Source of the DNA: Eutreptiella sp. 'Long Island Sound 2002'
Taxonomy: Eukaryota; Euglenozoa; Euglenophyceae; Eutreptiales; Eutreptiaceae
Assembly: GCA_964036045.1 (NCBI GenBank)
Contig: OZ038382.1
Location: 127,162,556-127,226,555 of the forward strand
Length of the DNA stretch: 64,000 nt
Direction: 5' to 3'
Below are positions 1 to 9,985 of the stretch, in pieces; position 1 is the stretch's first letter, and each line of letters begins with the position of its first letter. The notes beneath the pieces were generated by a model. The model saw nothing but the letters and a program-made list of their open reading frames with translations. It made no database searches and was not told where the DNA came from. The position numbers and the translations under genes are program-made.

Positions 1-112
1 GGAGCGTGCCCCGACGCTGATCACACAACCAAGCCCGAATGCCAAATGCCACAGCATAGGCAGTGTTGCAGCATGGAGCCTGCTTCTGGGCATTGCCCTG
101 TGGCTGCTCCTG

Positions 113-442
113 GTGGGTGCAGCAGATGCTGTAGCTTTCTTCACAATCCCGCAGTCGTCCATTCAAGTGGGTAATCTGCAGGATGTTGGTCTTTCACCCA
201 GGACATCACAAGCCCGCAGGCGGAATTTGGTGGTGTTCGCTAGGCCGACCCCAAAGAAGAAACCTGGACCACCTCCGAAGGAGGTCCCGTATCAGCGCAT
301 CCCAGGGACACAGAAGCGGAGGTGGAGAGAGGATGAATTTATGATTCCTGTCGATGAACTGACTGGGCAACGGATCTTGCAGCATGGTATGGTTGTGCTC
401 TCTGTGGCAGGGTGGGTCTCATACGCTAGTTCTAGCCAATAG
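113..442 (+). CDS. Hypothetical ORF, possibly longer
   Basis: I do not recognise this protein. It is basic and proline-rich around PKKKPGPPPKEVPYQ and then has a more globular stretch (DEFMIPVDELTGQRILQ). The first stop is TAG at 440-442. The same frame continues with protein-like sequence (LHLQLSETRNLHAC, then WYMQLFIPVLRGDSWGL) through a TAA to a TGA at 788-790. There are two readings. Either UAR is sense here, or an intron of about 79 nt runs from the GT at 412 to the AG at 489-490 and removes the TAG. The true start is not clear, because an ATG at 73 lies in another frame. Nothing around it indicates a function. Confidence 0.25.
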   Translation: MGAADAVAFFTIPQSSIQVGNLQDVGLSPRTSQARRRNLVVFARPTPKKKPGPPPKEVPYQRIPGTQKRRWREDEFMIPVDELTGQRILQHGMVVLSVAGWVSYASSSQ

Positions 443-1067
443 TGTACGATACAAAAACTGCCACAAAATTTTCGTTCATTGCATTTGCAGCTGAGTGAAA
501 CGCGCAACTTGCATGCATGCTGGTACATGCAGCTGTTCATTCCGGTTTTGAGGGGTGATAGCTGGGGCCTGATGGCCTTGCACGGCAGCATCTGTGAGTT
601 ACATGCTCATTGCTGCGAAGTGTTGGCATCAAAGCATTAATTGAAGATTAACTCTGACACCTCACAAGTACTAATATACTATGGCAGCTCCATTCCATGC
701 CTGCCGCGTGGTGCCTCCGGCACCCACAGCAGGGCGCGGGAGCACGTGGGCAGGGGATGCAGGCGCAGTAGCAGCATTGTTGGACGCTGAACCCCCCAAA
801 ACCCGTGCCATCCCTCCTCCTGCGCCGGGAGGGTGGGGGGACCGTCACCTTTATGAACACCAAAAATCGGTTTCATGGCAAACCTCCAAGGTAGATGTAT
901 TGCGCCTTTCTGACGCTTGTGCCTCACTTTCCATGCATACAAAGTTAGGTGTGCCCTGATGGCCCTGATGGCTCTCCCCATGGGGTAGGGCAACCGACTT
1001 AGCAACCATTCCCTTGCGGGGGGGGGGGGGGGTTTGGGGCGCTGTCGCGCACAGGAGGGGGGATGGG
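443..1067. other. No gene seen; G-rich tract at the end
   Basis: Apart from the possible continuation of the preceding ORF, I see no supported gene. A G homopolymer of about 15 lies near 1,018-1,032. Confidence 0.4.
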
Positions 1068-1235
1068 GTCTGTAGTAACACCTAGTAACCTAGGTAACTG
1101 TTTACTAGGTTCACTAGTTTTTACTAGGTATTGGGAACCTAGTAAAAAAATTTTTTCGGTTTTACTAGGTTTCAGAACCTAGTAAAAAAAAGTTTTTGTT
1201 TTTACTAGGTTTCAGAGCCTCCAAAAACAAAAGAA
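1068..1235 (+). repeat. Dispersed ACCTAGTAAAA repeat, copy 1
   Basis: Alternating TTTTACTAGGT and ACCTAGTAAAA words make imperfect inverted repeats that could fold into A/T-rich hairpins. A close relative lies at 63,795-63,960, with the shared run TACTAGGTATTGGGAACCTA, and a looser one lies at 11,515-11,700. At 1,240 the sequence passes directly into GCCCACTTGTGGGCCAC, the core of the 84/85-bp repeat family. Confidence 0.75.
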
Positions 1236-1623
1236 CTACTTCTGCCCACTTGTGGGCCACCTTTGACTTTGTCCCCTTCTGTATTTACCCTTCGTGAACG
1301 GGGGATAAGCGGCCGTTTGAATGGGGCGCGAATATTCACGTGAATCGACCCAAATTTCGAGGTTTTCGGGGGAAAACCCCGGGGGGGTCGCCGGGCCCGG
1401 GTCCTTTACGCCGACTCCCCCCCCCCCTCCCTGGAAATTGGCACCGAAGTGCCGGACCATCAGCGCCAAAGGCGCCCTAAGGCAAATTTGCTTGACTTAG
1501 TAGAGGGTGAAAAATTGGGTTTTCACCCCATGTGTTTGTACTCAAAATACTCAGTTTTTATAGGAGAACCCAATAGTGGATGAAAACCAAATTGGACCAA
1601 ATATGGATACCATCCCTGTGCAG

Positions 1624-1740
1624 AGGTATGCCAGAGATGGGCGCTACCCTAGTGGTAAAGCAGTGCCATGCAACTGGAAGGTCCTGGGTTCAAACCCCAC
1701 TGGGGTCAATCTACAGGACTATAGGCAGGATCAGGGACAC
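1624..1740 (+). mobile_element. tRNA-derived SINE-like sequence
   Basis: An A-box-like run (CTACCCTAGTGGTAAAG, about 1,641-1,657) is followed about 30 nt later by a good B-box (GGTTCAAACC, 1,687-1,696), as in internal RNA polymerase III promoters. The T-arm pairs at four positions. The flanks cannot form a 7-bp acceptor stem, and no clean anticodon stem-loop is seen, so this is not a functional tRNA gene. A T-rich tract follows at about 1,750-1,785. Reading it as a SINE is inference from the boxes alone. Confidence 0.4.
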
Positions 1741-1799
1741 CATGGGAATTTTTTTTTGGGTTTTTTGTTTTTTTTTGTTTTGACTTTGTCCTCTTTGTT

Positions 1800-2300
1800 G
1801 GGGATCCCCGAGAATGCAAGATTTCTGCCCACTTGTGGGCCTCCTAGAAGGCAGAAGGCAGGGTTTAGGCATCCAATTCTGATTTTGTCCCTCTTGGTGA
1901 TGTAGCATTTCCGCCCACTTGTGGGCCCCACCTATTCTGATTTTGTCCCCCTTGTCTTTGGGGATCCCCAAGAATGCAGGGGTGATGTAGCATTTCCGCC
2001 CACTTGTGGGCCCCACCTATTCTGATTTTGTCCCCCTCTCTTTGGGAATCCTCGAGAATGCAGGGGTGATGTAGCATTTCCGCCCACTTGTGGGCCCCAC
2101 CTATTCTGATTTTGTCCCCCTCTCTTTGGAGAACCCTGAGAATGCAGGGGTGATGTAGCATTTCCGCCCACTTGTCGGCCCCACCAATTCTGATTTTGTC
2201 CCCCTTGCTTTGGGGATCCCCGAGAATGCAGGGGTGATGTAGCATTTCCGCCCACTTGTGGGCCCCACCTATTCTGATTTTGTCCCCCTTGTCTTTGGGG
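1800..2300. repeat. 84-bp tandem array (84/85-bp family)
   Basis: Five to six units start with GATGTAGCATTTCCGCCC at 1,899, 1,983, 2,068, 2,152 and 2,236, a period of 84-85. Each contains the inverted repeat GCCCACTTGTGGGC, ATTCTGATTTTGTCCCCC and GATCCCCGAGAATGCAGG. Because 84 is divisible by three, long open frames appear by periodicity, mostly on the minus strand. I do not call them genes. The unit is homologous to the 42-48 kb satellite. Confidence 0.9.
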
Positions 2301-2315
2301 GTCTTTTGAAAACAG

Positions 2316-2405
2316 CATGGTTCGGCCTGGGTGGGGCGCCACTAGCAATAGTGGCCGGGAATTGACTCGGGGGTGCTATGCCCTTAAACAAAAGTACCAC
2401 CTACC
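2316..2405 (+). repeat. Dispersed repeat encoding VRPGWGA...LKQKY, copy A
   Basis: This reads VRPGWGAT, then LTRGCYALKQKY, in one open frame followed by a poly-C/Pro stretch. The same peptide pattern is found at 11,750-11,850 (minus strand) and 33,738-33,815 (plus strand). It may be the end of a mobile-element ORF or a terminal module of one. Confidence 0.5.
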
Positions 2406-2812
2406 ATGCCCCCCCCCCCTGTTGCAATTTTTTTTTGCTCCTGCATCTGTACCTCAAAGTGATAAGTGTGATGAGGCGGCCATTTCACACCATATATGTA
2501 GGGGTCTGGAGCCCCCCCGCCCCCTCTAGCTGGCCCCCTACCCCCCCCCCCCCCCCCACCCAGACCCCCCCCCGCCGTGAAAGTGGCACCGAAGCGGGAA
2601 GGAGTCGGCGTATGGCCCATTGTCCCGACCCCCCCGGGGGGAAAACACCATATTTTTGGTTCCTTCTGAGGGATTTGAGGGGGTAAAATTCTTCCCCCAG
2701 CTTCATTACGCATCATCTAGTGAAGGTCCCGCCCCAAAAGCATCCACCATGCCCAAACCGCGCCCCAAACGAGAGGTGCCTAAACCCGGCAAGCCTGTAG
2801 CCGATCCATAGG

Positions 2813-2905
2813 CGTGAATTCACGTGAATTCATACGAAATTCGCAGGAATTTCGTACGAATTTCGTACGAATTTCACGTGAATTCACGTGATTTTACACA
2901 CATGT
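2813..2905. repeat. Cluster of TTCGTACGAA / TTCACGTGAA palindromes
   Basis: A/T-rich sequence with repeated palindromes GAATTTCGTACGAATTTC and TTCACGTGAATTCACGTGA. It lies 3' of the minus-strand transposase-like gene. A second cluster at 4,855-4,990 lies 5' of the same gene, so the two may bracket a roughly 2.2-kb element. Confidence 0.7.
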
Positions 2906-3014
2906 TACCGGTGTGCACCCCCTGATTTGTCCTAACACCCCGGGTACACTTTCCAATGCATCCCTGCATGCACCCTGGCCACAGGCAACAATGGTCTTGG
3001 TTTGTGTTGTGATC

Positions 3015-4844
3015 TCATGTCCGTTTCTTGCGACACCGGAACCGCCGCTGTAGAGTCTGAAGGTGCTGCATGTCCTTTAGAAGCCGTCTTCTTGTACGGC
3101 TTGCATACGTTTGTGCACTTATGGCCCCCTGCCCATTTTGTGCCCTTTTGGTCGCATCCCTCCCATGCGACCAGAGGCTATCGTCAATGGTGTGGTTGTG
3201 CACAACCACTTGCACCCCTAGTCTCCCCCGGAGGAGGCTTAGGCCCCCGCTGTTGCGCAACATGCGCTTCAGCCTCCGGTGACTTCCCTCCATGGCAAAG
3301 CAAGATTACTTTAACAAGATTCTCCACTTCTTTGCAAAATAATACATGTGGTCGATCCAAAGATGCGTCCACAGAAGTTTGCCCCACTGGAGCTCATGGT
3401 GGGCGGTGCCCATGGCTATGCTATGGTTCCGGAGCCGCCCCAAGTTAGCCCCGGAGAACCATGCGGAACGCCAAGCGTATACACACATGCTTGCAAAATT
3501 CTCCTACCATGTTTTGCACACCGACTCCCAACTTTTTCCTCCTACTTGATGCTGCCTCACACTAGGGTGTTGTAGGCAAGCATCTATTACCTTCTCCCAA
3601 CCCGTGTTCCGCATGAAATGGATGGCAGCAGCACATTCCATCCTTACCTTCCCCTTGCTGTTTGCCTTGTCATTGTGTAATGAGGCACGGGTGCAAGTTC
3701 GTGCTGCAAGCCGTGCCTCATCTAGAACCGGTTGCAGCATGGTGCGTGCCACAGTGGCTGGTGCCTTACCTGTCAATTGTACAACCAGGTCCCGTGTCCC
3801 GTTGATGCCACACAACAGGACACGGAGGACCCCATGGAGGCCATAATCAGGCACTCGCCTATCACTGGTAATGGTCCTATGTATAGCCCTATGGCAACAG
3901 TCCCTTCCCAGTTGCCGTCTATTGCACTTGCTGTGCCAAAGGTAGCAAGGCAAGCAGCACGGTTGCGCATGCAGACCCAACACACGGTGGCACCAGGGGA
4001 TTCTGCCTTCCAGTTGTGGCAGCCCGCCATGAGCACTTGTGCTTTCCCATCTGCACACAGAAAAAAGAGGGACTGCCTATCGTTCCTTTCCGTATCTTTA
4101 AAACTTACGGTTGCGGCCTTGCGCAACTCGTCATCAAAATCGATTTCTTGGGAGGCCGCGTAGAGGGTCTCCCATTCTTCACTGCCCCCAAGAAACCACC
4201 AACTAGATAGTTTGTTGGGGCAGGCGGTGCCACCAAGCGTGCATTGGACGTACGAGGCCTCATGCCTCGATGTACCATCCACCGCGATAGGCAACCAATG
4301 CAACCGTCGGTCTCCGGGCTGCATGTTGTCCGAGGGTGGGGGTGGTCGACACTTGTACAGGTGGGCGATGCGGTCGGGTAGGTAGCAGTCCACACCATGG
4401 ATGGTCGTGTCGTCTGCCGTTTAGGCAGTGAACGCCCGGGACTCCGGTAACGCTAGCTGCCGAAGCATGCCGTGCACCGGTCCCATCCCACACCGTACGT
4501 CATGCTCCCCACTGTCCCAGAGAGGTGCAACGACCGGATCTGCCAAACGGCCATAATCAACCTCTCCTCCATGGTGGGCTCAGGCGGGATGGCCACTACA
4601 CTCTTGTTTCTGGGGTAACCACTATTTGCCCGGTGTCGGGCCAGTACTTGACGGTATGGGGTGCTGCAAGCTCCTTGGTAACAACTTGCTGGAGCTCTTG
4701 TAGGCACCTCCGTCGTGTACGATCGGCTACCAAATGGAATGGCTCCTTGGGCTGAGCTCCATCACCACGCGGCATGGTGTTTGGTACAAAGCCTATGGAA
4801 TTGGGGAGGTTTTTATCACAGGTTTCTACCATCCCCATGCCCAA
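3015..4844 (-). pseudogene. DDE-transposase-like gene, frame-broken
   Basis: No single frame covers it. A chain of three minus-strand frames gives coherent protein: an N-terminal piece (about 4,844-4,600, EPFHLVADRTRRRC), a middle piece (about 4,600-3,830) and a C-terminal piece (about 3,830-3,015). The middle has WLPIAVDGTS, FFLCADGKAQVLMAG and a C-x2-C (VCWVCM), then IPDYGLHGVLRVLL. The last piece has KAPATVARTMLQPVLDEA, MYYFAKKWRILLK and FAMEGSHRRLKRM. The order Asp (ADG), Asp-x3-HG and Glu in MEGSHR resembles large eukaryotic RNase H-fold transposases. The catalytic assignment is inference. The frame is crossed by TAA (4,421-4,423), TAG (3,504-3,506) and TAA (3,306-3,308), and ends at TGA (3,015). 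The superfamily is unknown. Palindrome clusters flank both sides. Confidence 0.45.
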
Positions 4845-4854
4845 GGTGACTGAA

Positions 4855-4990
4855 TTTGGTGAGATTCACGTGAAATTAGTACGAATTTCGTACCAATTTC
4901 ACGTGAATGAATGTGTGTGAATACTGAAGGTTCTGTGAAATTGGCACGAAATTCGTACGAATTTCGTCCAAATTTCACGTGAATCTGAGC
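4855..4990. promoter_or_regulatory. Palindrome cluster 5' of the transposase-like gene
   Basis: Repeated AAATTCGTACGAATTTCG and TTCACGTGAA elements end just before the minus-strand gene starting near 4,844. CACGTG is the core of bHLH/bZIP G-box sites in plants and algae. A promoter role is inferred only from position. Confidence 0.35.
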
Positions 4991-5418
4991 GAAATTTTTC
5001 AAAAAAAAAAGATTTGACTCATCCTTTTGCCCTCGTTGGCCCTCACAAAGCAAGCACATGCTGAAGCTCAGAGGTTATCACACACCCGGTCCAATGTCCA
5101 CTTGTTTCATCATTTCGGCTGACACCCTCAGCAGTGTAATAGATTGACTAGCACATGAGACCCCAACTAAAATGCTGACAGTGCTGAAGAAAATGGCGCA
5201 AAGTGTGGGGGGAGTACCCCACATGTCGTTCAAACTGCCCATGCCGGGGGGGGCAGTATATTTGTATATATATTTATATATAAAAATGTACAATTAACAT
5301 CCGTGCAGGTGAGAAGGGACACATGGTTCCGAAGTTAAAGAGTGAGCTACACCCCCCCCCCCTCCTTGGAGCAGAGCTCCGGCCAGCGGAGCTCTGGGAG
5401 CTCTGCTCCACCACCGCC
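4991..5418. other. No gene seen
   Basis: Holds a short A/T tract near 5,262-5,290 (TATATATATTTATATATAAA) and a C homopolymer near 5,352. No supported coding region. Confidence 0.4.
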
Positions 5419-6678
5419 TCAACGAAAGAGGCGTCCATCGCCGCTGACGTGAGGCGCCCGGGGGGGGGGGGGGCGGTACTGCCGGCCCACGTCCTCGTGG
5501 GCGGCAGTGACCTGGGCCAGGACGGGCGCCACGTTCGCCACCTCGACCGCCTGGCCACTCACCAGCAGGGCCGTCCGGAGACCCGTCGACACGGCCGACA
5601 CCTGGCCGCCGCATGCCTCGGCCTGAGCATGCCAGGCCTGCGCGCCGGCCAGAAGGTACCGGACACCGGCGGGATTGCCCCGCCCCTCCCCCCCCGCCGT
5701 CTCCACCGTTGGGCCCTCGGCACGCTCAGCCCCCTCCCCTTTCTGTGCCGGTGGCTTTGCCGGTGCCCCCGCGGCCTTGCGCGCCGTCCCCAAGTCCCGC
5801 TCCAAGGTTTTCACCCTGGCGGCGAGGCGGTCCCTTTCCTTGGTGAGATCCGCCAACCGCGTCTCGGCGGCCCGCCTGTCCTCATTGGCCCTGGACAGGT
5901 GGGCCTCGAGGCCGCAGTTGGCGGCCTCCGCGCTCATCGCGCGCACCTCCCACGCCCCCGCCGGCTGCAGCTGATGCTGCTGCTCCACCCACTCCCCCAC
6001 CGCCCCCCTCTGACCCCGCCCTGCCGCCGGCTCCGCCCGCTCCGCCGGGTTGGCCGTATGCGGGGCCTTCTGGGGGGGGGGGGGGGGGGGGTGGGGGGGC
6101 ATCGGTGTCCCCTTGCGGGGGGGGGGGGGGCTGGGCTTTCCGCTTCCGAGCCAAGGGGGTGGGGGGGCGTCCTCCTGCCCCTCGTCATCAATGACGTCAA
6201 CCCCCCCCTTCCGCTGCGTCCCCACATGGACACGCATGGCAAGCCATGCCACGTCCACCCACTCCGGCTTCCGTTGCTGCCACCCCGTGATCACATTCAG
6301 CCCAAGGACCCCAGCCGTGGTCACCGTCCCCTCCTCCCCAGACCGCGCCACCCCCGTCTGCACCCGCCAGCGCCCGCTCACAAGCCGGTAGGCAAACATG
6401 CCCACCAGCTCCTGCACCCTGGGCAGGTTGGAACCGCCCATGACCACAATGGGGCAAGGGAAGGAGATGCGGAGGGCGGCCTGCACCTCCCGGGCCTCCA
6501 AGGCCACGTCCCACACGGCGGAGAGATGCCGCTGCCGCCCCTCGGGCCCGGGCGCCACCTTTTGCGTCCCGGCCGGATCCGGCTGCCTGGGGTCGAGGGT
6601 GACCCCGGCCCGGGGGGGGTCGAGGTGAGCGGTGCCCAAGTCCTCGCGGGACGGCACGGGGACGACCACCTCCCGCAC
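5419..6678 (-). CDS. Unrecognised 419-residue protein with coiled coil
   Basis: One open minus-strand frame ends in TGA. An N-terminal part looks globular (REVQAALRISFPCPIVV, ELVGMFAYRLVSGRWRV, PEWVDVAWLAMRVHVG). A low-complexity proline stretch follows, from long G runs near 6,070-6,135. Then comes a charged coiled coil of about 60 residues (RRAAETRLADLTKERDRL, ARVKTLERDLGTARKAA). The frame may start further upstream, because the listed start is not an ATG. The region is very GC-rich, so the opposite strand is also open for 591 codons. I prefer the minus strand because of the heptad pattern and because the plus frame runs on through the palindrome repeats. Function unknown. Confidence 0.45.
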   Translation of the reverse strand: MREVVVPVPSREDLGTAHLDPPRAGVTLDPRQPDPAGTQKVAPGPEGRQRHLSAVWDVALEAREVQAALRISFPCPIVVMGGSNLPRVQELVGMFAYRLVSGRWRVQTGVARSGEEGTVTTAGVLGLNVITGWQQRKPEWVDVAWLAMRVHVGTQRKGGVDVIDDEGQEDAPPPPWLGSGKPSPPPPRKGTPMPPHPPPPPPQKAPHTANPAERAEPAAGRGQRGAVGEWVEQQHQLQPAGAWEVRAMSAEAANCGLEAHLSRANEDRRAAETRLADLTKERDRLAARVKTLERDLGTARKAAGAPAKPPAQKGEGAERAEGPTVETAGGEGRGNPAGVRYLLAGAQAWHAQAEACGGQVSAVSTGLRTALLVSGQAVEVANVAPVLAQVTAAHEDVGRQYRPPPPRAPHVSGDGRLFR

Positions 6679-6959
6679 TGCATGCCCCGCACCGGAGCTG
6701 GCCTCGCTGTGGCCCCCTCTAGTGCGTCCAGAGCGCCGCTAGGCCTCACTGCGCTCACTGCCGGCCTCGCTCGGGGCCCCTCTACGACCGATGCGGCAAG
6801 CCGCCTCGCTCTCCTGCTCGGGTGCCTACGAGAATCGGCACCAGGTGTGGTGGCGAATGTCTGGCGGCCACACGTGGAACGGGAACTACATACAGAGAAA
6901 AGTGTGCAAGGCACCAATGGAGGAAGGGGGAGCAAAGATGGAGCAATGCAACAATATAA

Positions 6960-7085
6960 TGAACAAATTGGACGAAATTCGTGCAAATTTCACATAAGCT
7001 TCTGTATTCGTGCACACCAAGGCATTCACGCAAAATTCGTACGAAATTCGACAAATTTCGTACGAATTTCACGCGAATTTCGTCC
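6960..7085. promoter_or_regulatory. Palindrome cluster between minus-strand genes
   Basis: TTCGTACGAA-type words (for example AATTTCGTACGAATTTCACG) occupy the gap 5' of the 419-residue ORF and 3' of the oxygenase-like gene. This is the same position relative to an ORF start as at 4,855-4,990 and 36,230-36,395. A regulatory role is inference. Confidence 0.35.
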
Positions 7086-8066
7086 AATTTGGCAATAAAG
7101 GAAGCAAACACACAAGCAAGCACACCTTGCAATCATATGGACATGTGATTGACCATGCCCCAGCCTTCGTACATTTGGGCGACCGCCACGCTGGGGCTGT
7201 GTTGAGCATATGCCACAGCGTGGTCGGCTGCACCGGGGGGGCAACGCCCGATATGGCGAAGTGGATCTCCGACTCCGCAACGACGTTGTCCCCCTTGCAG
7301 TTCTTGATCTGGTGCACGCTCCCCACGAAGAAGAGCATGCTCTGCTCGGCGATCTCCATGACGGCGAGATCGGAGCTCGGGGCCGAGCGGGAGAGGAAGG
7401 TGGGGTGGAAGGGGCAGGTGGGGGGGCCGGCCGGGACCGCCTCGGGGGCGTCGGCGAACAGGGCCTGGGTAGCACCCCCCTCCCACAACCCCACCCTCCC
7501 AACCACCCCCTTCCCCACCCACAACACCTGGTCCACGATGAAGAAATCCCAGCTGCACAAATCCCCAACAACGGCAAGGGCCTCTTGGGGGGGGGCTGGG
7601 GGCCAGGTGCGTGGTGTTGGGCTGGTGGTGGCGGTGCCGGGGGTCGGGGGTCCACAAGTGAAAAACAGCCCCCTGCAGCCCATCCTTGGAGTTGGGGAGG
7701 GCAGGCAACCCATGCTGGCGGCTGGTGGCCACCATCAGCAGCATGTCCCCCCTCTGCAGCTCAATGGTGTCCCAGCGCGCCTCCCCCGCCTCCCCCACGG
7801 CCGTCCTTGCCTGCACCGCCACCTGGTAATCCTCTGACAGGCAGAGGATGCTACTCAGGTGACACCCCGAGATGTCCCTGCTGTCGGGGGGGGAGCACCT
7901 CGGGGTGGCTGGCGACATCGGTGTTGGGGAGCTGGGCCCCACTCCCCACACTCGCAACGATGACGCTGCCTGGCGTCACCGGGTGGAGATCCCCAACCTG
8001 AGGGCCACTTTCGGTGAGCGGGGGGTGGAACTTCTTGAAGAGAGGCCCCCCGACCCGCACCCCAGC
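7069..8066 (-). pseudogene. 2OG-Fe(II) oxygenase-like domain, copy 1, plus C-terminal region
   Basis: Read 3' to 5' of the plus strand, frames switch at G runs (7,886-7,893 and 7,587-7,595). The order is GSVIVASVGSGAQLPNTD, then GCHLSSILCLSED, then WDTIELQRGDMLLMVATS-RQHGLPAL and FHLWTPDPRHRH, then EALAVVGDLCSWDFFIVDQ to EQSMLFFVGSVHQI. The layout, with an early x-x-D, a late His after a Gly-Asp turn, and a basic/aromatic strand, fits a double-stranded beta-helix 2-oxoglutarate dioxygenase (PhyH or TET/JBP type). That identification comes from motif reading only. The usual H-x-D reads N-T-D, so activity is doubtful. The final frame ends at TGA (7,069). Residues after about 7,570 are unrecognised. 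The first 315 bp are duplicated at 9,986-10,301. Confidence 0.4.
7751..8065. repeat. 315-bp duplicated segment, copy 1
   Basis: Nearly identical to 9,986-10,301 at a fixed offset of 2,236 bp. Both copies carry the same eight-G run. The copy is also bracketed by a short direct repeat (CAGCATGTCCCCCCTCTGC near 7,740 and again near 8,066), which suggests unequal exchange. Confidence 0.9.
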
Positions 8067-8913
8067 AGCATGTCCCCCCTCTGCAGCTCTGTCAGCGGGA
8101 CCAACACCGCTCGGCAGCGCCCTGTCGCCTTTGAGAATGGCGTGTCAAACCAAGGGACATGGGCGTAACAGCCACGCGTACCCAGGTGGAAGGGGTGTAC
8201 AAACGTCGGAACATACCGATACCGCTGAAACCAGGGTGCAGGTGGGCCTGAGGGCGATAGGACGTCTCATAGGGCGTTCCGCGAGCCGGTCGGGGCTAAA
8301 CACCGCCAGTGTGAGGGTGAACACCAGGGGAGGGAGCACGGCAAGTGGCAGGTTTAGGGACCTGAGGGTGTGCCTGTTGAGGGTAGGGCAGGGTGTGTAT
8401 TGCCTGTGTGTTTTCTCACAGCGGTCCCGGCGTTACGGTGCCCTCTTCGGGCATTCGGCGAGCCAAGCTGGACTAGCTTCCACACACGGGTCACCAAACA
8501 CCGCAGTCCCGGCGTTACGGTGTCCATCTTGGGCATTCGGCGAGCCAAGCTGGACGTGCTACACGCCACTGACCACCCATCACAGCAGTCCCGGCGTTAC
8601 GGTGTCCATCTTGGGCATTCGGCGAGCCAAGCTGGACGTGCTACACGCCACTGACCACCCATCACAGCAGTCCCGGCGTTACGGTGTCCATCTTGGGCAT
8701 TCGGCGAGCCAAGCTGGACGTGCTACACGCCACTGACCACCCATCACAGCAGTCCCGGCGTTACGGTGTCCATCTTGGGCATTCGGCGAGCCAAGCTGGA
8801 CGTGCTACACGCCACTGACCACCCATCACAGCAGTCCCGGCGTTACGGTGTCCATCTTGGGCATTCGGCGAGCCAAGCTGGACGTGCTACACGCCACTGA
8901 CCACCCATCACAG

Positions 8914-9106
8914 AGAGAAGGTCGCGTAGTTCAGCGGTCATGCACGTGACACCTGAACTAGAGGTGCTCGGTTCGAATCCCGGTGGGGTTGGAACGCAGT
9001 GTCCTAGGCGCTAGGGTGTCTGTGACCCCGCGAGCCGGAAGGGATGCTGCGAGGGACAGGTAGGGATCACGGATACGCTGGAGTTCGGTGAGAGCCCGAG
9101 CACTTT
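8914..9106 (+). mobile_element. tRNA-derived SINE, full copy 1
   Basis: A-box TAGTTCAGCGG (8,927-8,937) and perfect B-box GGTTCGAATCC (8,970-8,980) have tRNA-like spacing. A body of about 110 bp and a CTTTACC end follow. Target-site duplications ACCACCCATCACAG lie at 8,900-8,913 and 9,107-9,120. An anticodon-like stem (CACCT/AGGTG) exists, but the loop lacks U33 and the acceptor does not pair, so it is not a tRNA gene. SINEs of this type are transcribed by Pol III and mobilised by a partner LINE. The truncated copy at 9,919 shows the (TTTACC)n tail. Confidence 0.75.
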
Positions 9107-9202
9107 ACCACCCATCACAGCAGTCCCGGCGTTACGGTGTCCATCTTGGGCATTCGGCGAGGCAAGCTGGACGTGCTACACGCCACAGACCACCCATCAC
9201 AG

Positions 9203-9395
9203 AGAGAAGGTCGCGTAGTTCAGCGGTCATGCACGTGACACCTGAACTAGAGGTGCTCGGTTCGAATCCCGGTGGGGTTGGAACGCAGTGTCCTAGGCGC
9301 TAGGGTGTCTGTGACCCCGCGAGCCGGAAGGGATGCTGCGAGGGACAGGTAGGGATCACGGATACGCTGGAGTTCGGTGAGAGCCCGAGCACTTT
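9203..9395 (+). mobile_element. tRNA-derived SINE, full copy 2
   Basis: Same sequence as the copy 289 bp upstream, with A-box at 9,216-9,226 and B-box at 9,259-9,269. It also has the same flanking ACCACCCATCACAG, so it most likely arose by duplication of the array unit and not by a new insertion. Confidence 0.75.
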
Positions 9396-9918
9396 ACCAC
9401 CCATCACAGCAGTCCCGGCGTTACGGTGTCCATCTTGGGCATTCGGCGAGCCAAGCTGGACGTGCTACACGCCACTGACCACCCATCACAGCAGTCCCGG
9501 CGTTACGGTGTCCATCTTGGGCATTCGGCGAGCCAAGCTGGACGTGCTACACGCCACTGACCACCCATCACAGCAGTCCCGGCGTTACGGTGTCCATCTT
9601 GGGCATTCGGCGAGCCAAGCTGGACGTGCTACACGCCACTGACCACTGTCTGTGCGCGTGCCACCTCGGGCACTGCGGCGGGGCGGCCAGTACACGTTGC
9701 AAGTGCTGTACTGTGATGTCTTGCGGTGCCAGGCGGCAGAAGCAGGACCGAAGTACAGGAACGCCTGTGTCGTGTGCCCCTGTGAGCGAGGGCACGCTCC
9801 GCACTGGGACTTCTATGCACTGTATGATACAGTGGCTCTTTACGTTTCCCGCGAATTCACTGTACCGGAGTTGCAGCTGTTTTGATGAGTGTAGTATGAT
9901 GTAGCGTGCTGTGCCTTG

Positions 9919-9985
9919 GGACAGGTAGGGATCACGGATACGCTGGAGTTCGGAGATCGCCCGAGCACTTTACCTTTACCTTTAC
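9919..9985 (+). mobile_element. 5'-truncated SINE copy with TTTACC tail
   Basis: It matches the last 60 bp or so of the SINE (GACAGGTAGGGATCACGG, CTGGAGTTCGG) and ends in three TTTACC units. Truncation of the 5' end and a short-repeat tail are typical of LINE-driven retroposition. It abuts the second copy of the 315-bp duplication. Confidence 0.65.

Larger units (their letters stand above)
8422..9646. repeat. 82-bp tandem array interrupted by two SINE copies
   Basis: Units contain CAGTCCCGGCGTTACGGTG, CATTCGGCGAGCCAAGCTGG and GACCACCCATCACAG. Starts at 8,504, 8,586, 8,668, 8,750 and 8,832 give a period of 82. A further unit lies at 9,118, and three more begin near 9,406, 9,488 and 9,570. The SINE-like insertions at 8,914-9,106 and 9,203-9,395 share the same junctions and a spacing of 289 bp. 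So one insertion followed by duplication of unit plus insert explains both. Confidence 0.9.

Noticed and set aside
5323-7098. 591-codon plus-strand ORF
   Set aside because: GC-rich shadow of the minus-strand coiled-coil ORF. Its last part translates the palindromic repeat cluster.
8927-8980. tRNA gene, possibly a UAG suppressor, because CTA lies in the anticodon loop region
   Set aside because: CTA is out of register by one position, U33 is absent and the acceptor stem does not pair, so this is a SINE head.
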